Positions 16,619 through 25,400 of a stretch of 64,000 bases of DNA are shown piece after piece. The DNA lies in assembly GCF_008704795.1 (NCBI RefSeq), contig NZ_CP023690.1:6458501-6522500 (forward strand), in the 5' to 3' direction. The translations under genes and the position numbers were made by a program. The stretch's first letter is position 1; each line of letters starts with the position of its first letter. The DNA is from Streptomyces spectabilis. Its GTDB lineage: Bacteria > Actinomycetota > Actinomycetes > Streptomycetales > Streptomycetaceae. Below the pieces are notes generated by a model. That model made no database searches. It was not told where the DNA came from and saw only the letters and a program-made list of their open reading frames with translations.

Positions 16619-17656
16619 TCAGACGTCGCGCTTCTCCAGCAGGGCGAAGGCGCCGACCAGGGCGGCCGCCGTGACGACGACGAGCAGCACCAGCTGACCG
16701 CCGCCACCGCCGTCGAGGCTGGAGTCGATCTTGAAGATCTCGGCGAGCGAGCTGATGGCGTTGTACTCCTCCATCTTCTCGCCCAGCTTCTCGGTGCTCG
16801 ACCAGATGCCGAGGAACGCCGGCATGATCGCGGGGACGAGCACCACACCGAGCATCGTGGTGATCGCACCGGCGGAGTGACGCAGTATCGAGCCGACGGC
16901 GAGCGCGAGCACGCCGAGCAGCGAGACGTACAGACCGCCCTTGAAGACCGTGTCGATCCACGAGACCTCGCCGACCCCCGGGCCGCTGTGCGCGCCCGAG
17001 GCCACGAGGCCCACGAAGAAGATGGAGCCCGCGGAGACGACGAAGGCGATCACGAAGAAGACCAGGGCCTTCGCCGCGAGCACGCGGGACCGCTGCGGCG
17101 ACGCGGTGAACGTCGTGCGGATCATGCCCGTGCCGTACTCGGACGACGTGACCAGGACGCCCAGGGTGATCAGGCAGATCTGGCCGAGGATGAGGCCGAA
17201 GAACGCCGGGATGGTGTACGGCACGTCCACGTAGTCGGCGTCGTCCGTCTGCGCGACCGCGAGCAGGCCGATGCCGATGACCAGGAGCAGGAAGACGCCG
17301 AGCGTCCACATCGTGGAGCGGACCGACTTGATCTTCGTCCACTCCGAGGAGAGGGCGTGACCGAGGTTGGTCCTCTTGATCGGGATCGGCGAGGTGTACG
17401 CGTTGTTCATCGCCTGCTGCCACGCGGAGGGCGGCGCGGGCGCGGCGGGCGCCGGGGCCATCGGCGTCGCGCCGGGCAGGGGGGCGCCGTGCGGCGGAAC
17501 CCCGTGCGGCGGCTGCGGGGCGGTCGCCACGGCCACGGGCTGCGGGGCCGGTGCCTGCGGCGCGGGCGCCTGGGCGGCCGGGGCCTGCTGCGGGGCCGGG
17601 GGCTGTGCGGGCTGCTGGGGCTGCGCCTGCGGCTGCGGAGTCTCAGGCGTGGTCAT
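16619..17656 (-). CDS. ABC-2 permease with long Pro/Ala/Gln-rich N-terminal tail (pair 1)
   Basis: 345 residues. Residues 1-88 are almost only Pro, Ala, Gln and Gly, a disordered cytoplasmic extension; then LSSEWTKIKSVRSTMWTLG starts the ABC-2 permease with six helices. Its ATG overlaps the ATPase stop (ATGA). It is paralogous to the permease at 19415, which lacks the tail. The EYGTGMIRTTFTASPQRSRV segment is typical of the family. Substrate unknown. Confidence 0.9.
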   Translation of the reverse strand: MTTPETPQPQAQPQQPAQPPAPQQAPAAQAPAPQAPAPQPVAVATAPQPPHGVPPHGAPLPGATPMAPAPAAPAPPSAWQQAMNNAYTSPIPIKRTNLGHALSSEWTKIKSVRSTMWTLGVFLLLVIGIGLLAVAQTDDADYVDVPYTIPAFFGLILGQICLITLGVLVTSSEYGTGMIRTTFTASPQRSRVLAAKALVFFVIAFVVSAGSIFFVGLVASGAHSGPGVGEVSWIDTVFKGGLYVSLLGVLALAVGSILRHSAGAITTMLGVVLVPAIMPAFLGIWSSTEKLGEKMEEYNAISSLAEIFKIDSSLDGGGGGQLVLLVVVTAAALVGAFALLEKRDV

Positions 17657-18825
17657 CGGGCTTCCTCGCTGTCGCGCTTGGTCATCTCGGGGGAGGCGGG
17701 GGCCTGCGGGGCGGCGTACGGGTTCGGCTGCGTGCCCGCGGGCGCGGGCGGTACGCCGGGCGCGCCCTGCGGCATCGCGAACGGCTGGCCGCCCTGCTGG
17801 GGCGGCGGCGGGGCGTACCAGCCCGGCTGGCCCTGCCCGGGCACCGGCATGTGCGGCTGCGGCTGCGCGCCGGGCGGCAGCTGCTCCTGGAGGCCCGCGC
17901 GCTGGTCGACGGTCGAGCGGTAGTCCACGGCGCCCTGCGTCATGCGCATGTACGCCTCCTCCAGGGAGGCCTGGTGCGGCGACAGCTCCCACAGGCGTAC
18001 GTCCGCCTGGTGCGCGAGGTCGCTGATGCGGGGCAGCGGCAGGCCCGTGACGCGCAGCGCGCCGTCCGGCTCGGGCAGCACCTGGCCGCCGGCCTCGGTG
18101 AGCGCGCCGGACAGCTTCTCGCGCTGCTGCGGATCGGTGTCCGGGGTGCGGACCCGGGCGAAGTCGGCGGAGTTCGCCGAGATGAAGTCGGTGACGCTCA
18201 TGTCGGCGAGCAGCTGGCCGCGGCCGATGACGATGAGGTGCTCGGCGGTCAGCGCCATCTCGCTCATCAGGTGCGAGGAGACGAAGACCGTGCGGCCCTC
18301 GGCGGCGAGCGACTTCATCAGGTTGCGCACCCAGAGGATGCCCTCGGGGTCGAGGCCGTTGACCGGCTCGTCGAAGAGCAGCACCTGCGGGTCGCCGAGC
18401 AGCGCGGCGGCGATGCCGAGGCGCTGGCCCATGCCGAGGGAGAAGCCCTTGGAGCGCTTCCTGGCCACTTCCTGCAGGCCGACCACGCCGAGCACCTCGT
18501 CCACGCGGCGGGCCGGGATGCCGGACAGCTGCGCGAGGCAGAGCAGGTGGTTGCGGGCGTGCCGGCCGCCGTGCACGGCCTTCGCGTCGAGGAGGGCGCC
18601 GACCTGGCGGGGCGCGTTCGGCAGCTTGCGGTACGGGTAGCCGCCGATCGTCACCTGCCCTGCCGAGGGGGCGTCCAGGCCCAGGATCATGCGCATCGTC
18701 GTCGACTTGCCGGAGCCGTTGGGGCCCAGGAAGCCGGTCACGGTGCCGGGCCGCACCTGGAAGGAAAGGTTGTACACGGCTGTCTTGGCGCCGTAGCGCT
18801 TCGTCAGGCCGACTGCCTCGATCAT
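17653..18825 (-). CDS. ABC transporter ATPase with Pro/Gln/Gly-rich C-terminal tail (pair 1)
   Basis: 390 residues. Walker A GPNGSGKSTT, FSLGMGQRLGIAAALLG signature region, Walker B VLLFDEPVNGLDPEG and SSHLMSEMAL are intact. After about residue 310 comes a disordered tail rich in Pro, Gly and Gln. Start ATG 18825 (MIEAVGLTKRYG) matches the paralogue's start; a GTG nine bases upstream is possible. The tail mirrors the N-terminal tail of the partner permease, so the two may interact. ABC-2 type exporter. Confidence 0.9.
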   Translation of the reverse strand: MIEAVGLTKRYGAKTAVYNLSFQVRPGTVTGFLGPNGSGKSTTMRMILGLDAPSAGQVTIGGYPYRKLPNAPRQVGALLDAKAVHGGRHARNHLLCLAQLSGIPARRVDEVLGVVGLQEVARKRSKGFSLGMGQRLGIAAALLGDPQVLLFDEPVNGLDPEGILWVRNLMKSLAAEGRTVFVSSHLMSEMALTAEHLIVIGRGQLLADMSVTDFISANSADFARVRTPDTDPQQREKLSGALTEAGGQVLPEPDGALRVTGLPLPRISDLAHQADVRLWELSPHQASLEEAYMRMTQGAVDYRSTVDQRAGLQEQLPPGAQPQPHMPVPGQGQPGWYAPPPPQQGGQPFAMPQGAPGVPPAPAGTQPNPYAAPQAPASPEMTKRDSEEAR

Positions 18826-18965
18826 TCTCCGCACCCATCGAATGGTTCAGGACGTCGGGGCACACGCCCCCGTAAGGGTTAGGAGGATATCTGCGGCGTG
18901 ACGGTTCCGGCCAAGACCAAGTAAAACGATCCCCTGGCGTAGGCGCCCTCCACAGCTTCCCCGCC

Positions 18966-19270
18966 GCTACCGCGCCGCGGTTTCCCCCACCCGCCCACCC
19001 GTACCTGCCCCGGCACCCAGGCCCGCCCCCGACCTAGCGGCTCCCGGCCCGCCGCCCGTCTACCCGCCGCTACCGCGGCGGTGTCTCCCGCCCACCCACC
19101 CGTTCCTGCCCCAGTGGCACGGTCCGGCCCCGGCCTCGCGGCTCGCGGCCCGTTGTCCGGCTGTCCGCCGCTACCGCGGCGGTGTCTCCCACCCGCCCAC
19201 CCATACCTGCCCCAGCGGCGTGGCCCGGCCCCGGCCTCGCCGCTCGCGCCTGGGCCCGCGTGGGGCAGAC
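18966..19270. repeat. Three tandem ~102-bp repeats (starts 18966, 19069, 19170)
   Basis: Each unit begins GCTACCGCG(C/G)CG, continues with a CCCACCCACCC-like run and a (A/T)CCTGCCCC segment, and ends in CCGGCCCCGACCT-like sequence. The same unit occurs twice at 54376-54553, 35 kb away. Confidence 0.75.
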
Positions 19271-19272
19271 CC

Positions 19273-19318
19273 AGCCCGTCCGGCGTTTGAGGACAAGCGC
19301 GTTAGCGCGGTGGGTTGA
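19273..19318. repeat. GTTTGAGG-type dispersed element, copy 1
   Basis: AGCCCGTCCGGCGTTTGAGG followed by ACAAGCGCGTTAGCGCGGTGG and GTTGAG. Near-identical copies lie at 54680-54724 and 54725-54770, and a pair in inverted orientation at 49831-49880. Confidence 0.75.
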
Positions 19319-19414
19319 GCTCGGCCGACGGGTGGGTGGGGGAAGAACCAGGTGCGGGGCGAGGCTCCGGGGGAGTGGGCCGGGGCCCAGCGGCAGGAGG
19401 GGGCGGCCGGCGGG

Positions 19415-20185
19415 CTAGGCGTCGCGGCGCTTGAGGAGGACGTAGCCGCCCAGCAGCGCGACAACCGTCCAGGCCACCATGATCCCGAGCCCGCCCCAGG
19501 GCCCGTACGGGGCGTCGTCGTCGAAGGGTGACTTGACCTGCATGATCTTGCTGCCGGCCTGGTCGGGCAGGAAGCGGCCGACCTTCTTCGTGGCGGACAC
19601 GTTGCCGAGGATGCTGGAGATCAGGAAGAAGAACGGCATCAGGATGCCGAGGGACAGCATCGGGCTGCGCAGCATCGCGGCCACGCCCATGGAGAACATC
19701 GCGATGAGCATCATGTAGAGCCCGCCGCCGATGACCGCGCGCAGCACCCCGGGGTCACCGATGTGCGCCTTGTGCTCGCCGAGCATCGCCTGCCCGGCGA
19801 AGAAGGCGATGAAGCTGGTGGCGATCCCGACGACGAAGGCGAGCAGCGCCGCCACCGCGACCTTGCTGAAGAGGAACGTGGCGCGCTGCGGGACCGCGGC
19901 GAGCGAGGTGCGGATCATGCCGGTGCTGTACTCGTTCGAGACGACGAGGACACCGAAGACGATCATGGCGAGCTGGCCGAGGGACATCCCGGCGAAGCTG
20001 ATGAAGGTCGGGTCGAAGGTGATCTTGTCGTCGCGGCTGAGGCTGTCGTAGTCGTTCTTGGAGAGGGCGCTGATCAGCATGCCGAGCGCGATCGTGACGA
20101 CGACCGCGAGGCCCAGCGTCCACACGGTCGACGCCACCGAACGGATCTTGGTCCACTCGGACTTCAGTACCTGCGTCGCTGCCAT
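19415..20185 (-). CDS. ABC-2 permease (pair 2)
   Basis: 256 residues, six helices, beginning LKSEWTKIRSVASTVWTLGL, closely parallel to the pair-1 permease but without the Pro-rich extension. The EYSTGMIRTSLAAVPQRA loop matches the paralogue. It starts 6 nt after the ATPase stop. Substrate unknown; membrane half of an exporter with the gene at 20192. Confidence 0.92.
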   Translation of the reverse strand: MAATQVLKSEWTKIRSVASTVWTLGLAVVVTIALGMLISALSKNDYDSLSRDDKITFDPTFISFAGMSLGQLAMIVFGVLVVSNEYSTGMIRTSLAAVPQRATFLFSKVAVAALLAFVVGIATSFIAFFAGQAMLGEHKAHIGDPGVLRAVIGGGLYMMLIAMFSMGVAAMLRSPMLSLGILMPFFFLISSILGNVSATKKVGRFLPDQAGSKIMQVKSPFDDDAPYGPWGGLGIMVAWTVVALLGGYVLLKRRDA

Positions 20186-20191
20186 GCGGGG

Positions 20192-21190
20192 TCACTCTCC
20201 CTTCGGGCGCGGCTGCCAGCCCTCGCCCCAGCCGGGGCCGCCGGGCCCGGGAGGCGCGGGGTCGGCGACCGGAGGCCCCTGGTGGTCGGCGTGCGCGTGG
20301 TACTCCACCGACTCCGCGGTGAGCTGCATGAAGGCTTCCTCCAACGAGGCCTGCTGGGGGCTGAGTTCATGGAGGACCAGATGGTGCTGCGCGGCCAGCT
20401 CGCCCAGCCGCTCGGAGGTCGCGCCGTCCACTTCGAGGGTGCCGTTGCCCGCCTCGACGACGGTGATCCCGGCCTCGTGCACCACGTCGAGCAGGCGTTC
20501 GCGCTGCGGCGAGCGCAAACGTACGTACGACCGGGAGTTCTCGCGGATGAAGTCCGACATGGAGGTGTCGGCGAGGAGGCGGCCCTGGCCGATGACGACG
20601 AGGTGGTCGGCGGTGAGGGCCATCTCGCTCATCAGGTGCGAGGAGACGAAGACCGTACGGCCCTGCGCGGCGAGCGATTTCATCAGGTTCCGGATCCAGT
20701 GGATGCCCTCGGGGTCGAGCCCGTTGACCGGCTCGTCGAACATCAGGATCTCGGGGTCGCCGAGCAGCGCGCCCGCGATGCCGAGGCGCTGTCCCATGCC
20801 GAGCGAGAAGCCCTTGGCCTTCTTCCTGGCCACGGCCGTGAGGCCCACGGTGTCCAGGACCTCGTGCACGCGCGAGCGCGGGATGCCGTTGGACTGCGCC
20901 AGGCACAGCAGATGGTTGAAGGCGCTGCGGCCGCCGTGCATGGCCTTGGCGTCCAGGAGCGCGCCGATGTACGTCAGCGGGTCCTTGAGCTGCGCGTAGT
21001 GCTTGCCGTCGATGCGAACGTCACCCGCTGTGGGGTTGTCGAGGCCCAGCATCATCCGCATCGTCGTGGACTTGCCCGCGCCGTTCGGCCCGAGGAAGCC
21101 CGTGACGACGCCCGGTCTGACGGTGAAGGTGAGGTTGTTGACCGCCACCTTCTCGCCGTACCGCTTGGTCAGCCCTTCGAGCTCGATCAC
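20192..21190 (-). CDS. ABC transporter ATPase (pair 2)
   Basis: 332 residues with Walker A GPNGAGKSTT, FSLGMGQRLGIAGALLG, Walker B ILMFDEPVNGLDPEG and SSHLMSEMAL. Very similar throughout to the pair-1 ATPase, including the region after the ATPase core (ERL...LSPQQASLEEAFM), but with a short tail. GTG start at 21190 with a GAGGTGA ribosome site. The two pairs are evidently a tandem duplication. Confidence 0.93.
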   Translation of the reverse strand: MIELEGLTKRYGEKVAVNNLTFTVRPGVVTGFLGPNGAGKSTTMRMMLGLDNPTAGDVRIDGKHYAQLKDPLTYIGALLDAKAMHGGRSAFNHLLCLAQSNGIPRSRVHEVLDTVGLTAVARKKAKGFSLGMGQRLGIAGALLGDPEILMFDEPVNGLDPEGIHWIRNLMKSLAAQGRTVFVSSHLMSEMALTADHLVVIGQGRLLADTSMSDFIRENSRSYVRLRSPQRERLLDVVHEAGITVVEAGNGTLEVDGATSERLGELAAQHHLVLHELSPQQASLEEAFMQLTAESVEYHAHADHQGPPVADPAPPGPGGPGWGEGWQPRPKGE

Positions 21191-21262
21191 GCCGTCACCT
21201 CGATCACGCCGCCGCCTCGGTCACGCACGGACCCCGATCATGTCGACACGCTAAAACGGGAC

Positions 21263-21297
21263 GGAGCCCCCTGCCACTCGACGTGGCAGGGGGCTCC
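21263..21297 (-). terminator. Terminator of filP
   Basis: 15-bp perfect arms (21263-21277 and 21283-21297; GGAGCCCCCTGCCAC) with the loop TCGAC, directly downstream of filP. Confidence 0.85.
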
Positions 21298-21329
21298 ATC
21301 GCGTTCACCCCGTGATTGGTCGTGCCGCG

Positions 21330-22265
21330 TCAGCGGCTCTGCTGTGCCGGGACCCCCCGAGAGATCGGCTCGTCCTCCGTGGGCGTACCCGCGGCGGCGA
21401 CGGCGGCACCGGTGAGCGTCGCGAGCATCTCGCGGACGTTCGTCAGCTGGGCGTTGATGGAGTCGCGGCGGTTGGTGAGCGCCGCCAGCTCGCGCTCGGA
21501 CTCGCTGCGGATGCGGTCCGCCTTGGCGTTCGCGTCCGCGACGATGTCCTCGGCCTGGCGCTGTGCGGTCTCCACCGTCTGGCGGGCGCGGCGCTCGGCG
21601 TCGGTGCGCAGCTTCTCGGCCTCCAGGCGCAGCTGCTCCGCGCGGTGCTCGATCTCCGCGAGGCGCTTCTCGGCCTTGGCCTGACGCGAGGCCAGGTCGC
21701 GCTCGGACTGGTCGCGCCGCTTGGCGAGGTTCGTCTCGAAGTCGGCGGCGGCCTGGGCGGCCTTGGCGCGGGTCTCCTCGAAGAGGGCGTCCGCCTCCTC
21801 GCGCTTGGACTGCGCGTCCTTCTGCGCCTCGGCACGCAGCGCGTTCGCCTCGCCCTTGGCCTTCTCGACGATGCGGACGCCCTCGTCCTCGGCCTTCGCC
21901 TTGCGCTCGGCGGCGAACGACTCGGCGTCGTTACGCACCTGCTGGGCGGCCGACTCGGCCAGCTCGCGGTGCTGTTCGGCCGCGCGCCGGGCCTCCTCGC
22001 GCAGGTCCTTCGCCTCTTCCTCGGCGAGGCGCAGGATCTTCTCGACGCGGGCCCCGAGCCCGGCGTACGACGGCTCGGCGTCGGCGACCTGGGCCTGGGC
22101 GTTCTGCGTTTCGAGGTGGAGCTCCTCGATGCGCTTTTCCAGAGCAGTGATTCGGGTGAGAGCGGAGTCTCGGTCGGAGACGAGCTTGGAGATACGTTCG
22201 TCCACCTGAGCGCGGTCGTACCCACGCCGCACAAGCTCGAAGCCGTAGGGGGAAGTGTCGCTCAT
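21330..22265 (-). CDS. filP: Intermediate-filament-like cytoskeletal protein FilP
   Basis: 311-residue coiled-coil protein. A short globular start (MSDTSPYGFELVRRGYDRAQ, a DivIVA-like N-terminal patch) leads into an almost continuous Ala/Glu/Arg-rich coiled coil (about residues 40-285) and a short tail. FilP polymerises behind the hyphal tip and contributes stiffness; it interacts with DivIVA and Scy. Length (S. coelicolor about 310) and the adjacent scy gene support the name. ATG at 22265; the longer frame would start in the promoter. Often misannotated as cellulose-binding. Confidence 0.93.
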   Translation of the reverse strand: MSDTSPYGFELVRRGYDRAQVDERISKLVSDRDSALTRITALEKRIEELHLETQNAQAQVADAEPSYAGLGARVEKILRLAEEEAKDLREEARRAAEQHRELAESAAQQVRNDAESFAAERKAKAEDEGVRIVEKAKGEANALRAEAQKDAQSKREEADALFEETRAKAAQAAADFETNLAKRRDQSERDLASRQAKAEKRLAEIEHRAEQLRLEAEKLRTDAERRARQTVETAQRQAEDIVADANAKADRIRSESERELAALTNRRDSINAQLTNVREMLATLTGAAVAAAGTPTEDEPISRGVPAQQSR

Positions 22266-22306
22266 GGGGTTCCTGTCGAATGAGACCGGGTGAGGTGATA
22301 GAGGGA

Positions 22307-22312
22307 ATCCTA
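22307..22312 (-). promoter_or_regulatory. Candidate filP -10 box
   Basis: TAGGAT on the minus strand 42 nt before the filP ATG; a TGACA-containing -35 lies about 15 bp upstream, a short spacing. A 7-bp inverted repeat GTGTCAT/ATGACAC (22327-22333 / 22361-22367) spans the area upstream. Confidence 0.35.
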
Positions 22313-22448
22313 GGGGGCGTTGCGGCGTGTCATCGAGCGTATGCCCGTTTGATCTGGAGAATGACACCCCTTTTGAGTGGCTAACCGGCAGAGGGCTTGC
22401 CAGCGACAGAGCCGAAGGTCCCTGCCGAGCACGGAATGCGCCCCATGG

Positions 22449-25400
22449 CTAGCCCTCTGACTGCTTGCCACCCGAACGTGTAGCCCCCGCCGCGGCCCCT
22501 GCCTTGACGCCCGCGTCCTTGCCGCCGCCCTGCGGGGCCTCAAACGATTCCAACGCCTCGAGCACGTCCTGGACACGGGAAATCTCCGCATTGATGTCCT
22601 CGCGACGCCGGACGAGGACCTCCAGCTCGCGCTTGCCCTCTTCGACCATCTGCTCGGCCTCGGCCCGCGCCTCGGTGTGGATCCGCTCGCCCTCGCGCAC
22701 CAGCTCGGCCTTCTTCTGCTCGGCCTCCTTCAGCAGCCCCTCGGCCTTCTTCACGGCCGCGATGCGCACCTTGCTCGCCTCGGAGTTGGCGTCCGACATC
22801 AGCTCCTCGGCCTTCGCCTTCGCCTCGGCCAGCTGCTCCTCCGCGGCCTTGACCAGCGCGTCGCAGCGCTCGCCCGCCGACTTCATGGCCTCGGCCGACT
22901 CGCGCCTGGCCCGCTCGTGCAGCTCCTCGATCTCGGTCGTGACGCGGCCGCGGTGCTCCTCGGAGCGCTCCCTTATCGCGGTGGCGTCCCGGCGCGCGCC
23001 GACGAGCAACTCGTCCGCGTCCGTACGCGACTTCTCCACCAGCGTGTTGCCCTCGACCGTCGCCTCGGCGACGATCCGCTCGGCCTCCTTGCGGGCCGCT
23101 CCGACCATCGTGTCCGCCTGCGTCTCGGCGTCCGTCGTCGCCTTGAGCGCCTTCTCCTGGGCGTCCGCGGTCAGCTTCTCGGCCTCGGACGTGGCCTCCG
23201 TGATGAGCTTGTCGACCTGCTCCGCGGCTTCCGTACGCCGCTTGTTGGCCTCCTTGCGGGCCTCGTCCAGGGTGCGCTCGGCCTCCTGGCGCGCGTCCGC
23301 CCGCAGCCGCTCGGCCTCGGCCAGCGCCTCCTGCTTGACGCGCTCCGACTCCGTGCGGATGCGCTCGGCGTGCTGCTGCGCGGAGCCGACGGTCTCGGCC
23401 GCTTCCGCGCGCAGCCGCTCGGCGTCGCCGGTCGCGTCCGAGATCAGCCGCTCGGCCGCGGCGACGGACTCCGCGCGCACGCGCTCGGCCTCGGCCGCCG
23501 TCTCCGACGTGAGGCGCTCGGCCGCCGCCACCGACTCGCTCCGGACGCGCTCCGCCTCGGCGGCGGTCTCCGCGGTGAGGAGCTCGGCCGCGGCCACGGA
23601 CTCCGCGCGCACGCGCTCCGCCTCGGTGGCCGTCTCCGTGGTGAGGCGCTCGGCCGCGGCGACCGCCTCGGCGCGCACGCGCTCCGCCTCGGCCGCGGTC
23701 TCCGCGGTGAGGCGCTCGGCCTCGCTGCGGGCCTCGCCGATCAGGGTGTCCGCCTGGTTCGCGGCGTCACCGCGGATGCGGTTGGCGTCCTCGCGGGCGT
23801 CGGCGCGGGTGCGGGCGGCGTCCTGGTCGGCCTGCGCGATGGTGTCCGAGGCCTCCGTGCGCACCCGCTGGGCGTGCTCGGACGCGTCCGAACGCATCCG
23901 GTCGGACTCGGCGATCGCCTCCGCGACGGTGTGCTCGGCGAGCGCCTTGGCGGCCTCCGCCGCCTCGGTGGACTCGCGCCGCGTACGGCTCGCGTCCTCG
24001 CTCGCCCGCTCTCGCTCGGCGTGCGCGTCGGCGCGGACGCGGTCCGCCTCCTCCTGCGCCTCGGTGCGGGTGCGCTCCGCCGCGTGCTCGGCGGCCGAGC
24101 GCAGGCCCGTGATCTCCTCCTGGGCCTGCTCGTGCAGACCGGCCACGGAGTCCCGTACGGACTGGGCCTGCTGTTCGGCGGCCGACACCAGCTCCGCGGC
24201 GCGCGCCTCGGCCTCCTCGGTGAGGCGGCGCGCCTCGGCGTCGGCGTCCTCCACGCGCTTGCGTGCCGCGGCGAGCAGCTCCTCGCTCTGCTCGCGGGCC
24301 CGCTCCCGCTCCTGGTCGGCCTCGGTGCGCGCGGCGCCGAGCGTCTCCTCGGCCTCGCGGCGGCGCCGGGCCGCCTCCTCCTGCGCGGCCGCGAGGGCCT
24401 CGGCGGCCTCGGCCGCGACGCGCTCGGCGGCGGCCGCCGCCTCCGCGCGCACCCGGTCCGCGGTCTCCTGCGCCTCCGTCCTGAGGCGCTCCGCCTCCGC
24501 GGCGGCATCGGAGCGCAGCCGCACCGCGACCGACTCGCCCTCGGCGCGCGCCTGCGAGGCGTCCGCCGCGGCCTCGTCGCGCAGCCGCTCGGCCTCGGCC
24601 TCGGCCTGTGCCTGGAGGGTGCGGATCCGCTCGGCGGACTCCGCGCGCTGCCGCTCGGTCTCCTCGGCGGCCTCGCGCCGCATGCGCTCGGCCTCCGCGC
24701 GCGCGTCGCCCAGCGTCCGCTCGGCCGCGGCGAGCTTGTCCTCGGCCTCGGTCCGCAGCCGGGTCAGCTCCGCCTCGACCTCGGCCGTGCGGGCCGCGAC
24801 GGCGCGCTCGGCCTCCGCGCGCAGCTCCCGCGCGGCCGTCTCCGCCTCGGCCTTGACGGCCTCGGCCTGCTCGTTGACCTCCGTGCGGTGGCGCTCGGCC
24901 TCCGCGCGGGTGCGCTCCAGGGTCTCCTCGGCCTGCTGGCGCAGCGACGTGGCGCGCTCGACGGCCTCGGTGCGGACCCGCTCGGCCTCGGTGGCCGCGG
25001 ACTGACGGGCCTCGCCCGCGTCCGTCTTGGCCTGGGTGAGCAGCTCCTCGGCGGACCGGGCCGCCTCCTCGATCTGCTGGACGGCCTCGCGCCGCGCCTC
25101 GCCGCGGATCTTCTCGCCCTCGGCGACGGCCTCGGCCCGCAGCTGCTCGGCCTCGCCGCGCAGCCGCCGCGCCTCCTCCTGGAGCTCGACGGTCTTGGCG
25201 CGGTACTCCTTGGTGTCGTCCTTCGCCGCGCCCTTGAGCTGCTCGGCGATGTCGTGCGCCTCGCTGCGCAGCCGGTCCGCCTCGGCCTCGGCCTCGGTGC
25301 GGACCCGCTCGGCCTCCTCGGCGGCCGCGCGCGTGGTCGCCTTCGCCTCGTCGGAGGCCTTGGTCAGGACCTCCTCGGCGGTCCGCGCGGCCTTCGCGAT

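Larger units (their letters stand above)
18826..19414. other. 590-bp intergenic repeat region between the two ABC pairs
   Basis: No credible gene. It holds the promoter side of pair 1 (18826-18960), three tandem units of about 102 bp (18966-19270), one copy of a GTTTGAGG-type element (19273-19318) and a G-rich tail complementary to the C-rich part of the tandem units. Confidence 0.75.

Noticed and set aside
19081..19418. Small plus-strand frames in the repeat region between the ABC pairs.
   Set aside because: Made of tandem repeat DNA, Pro/Ala/Arg-rich, no ribosome site.
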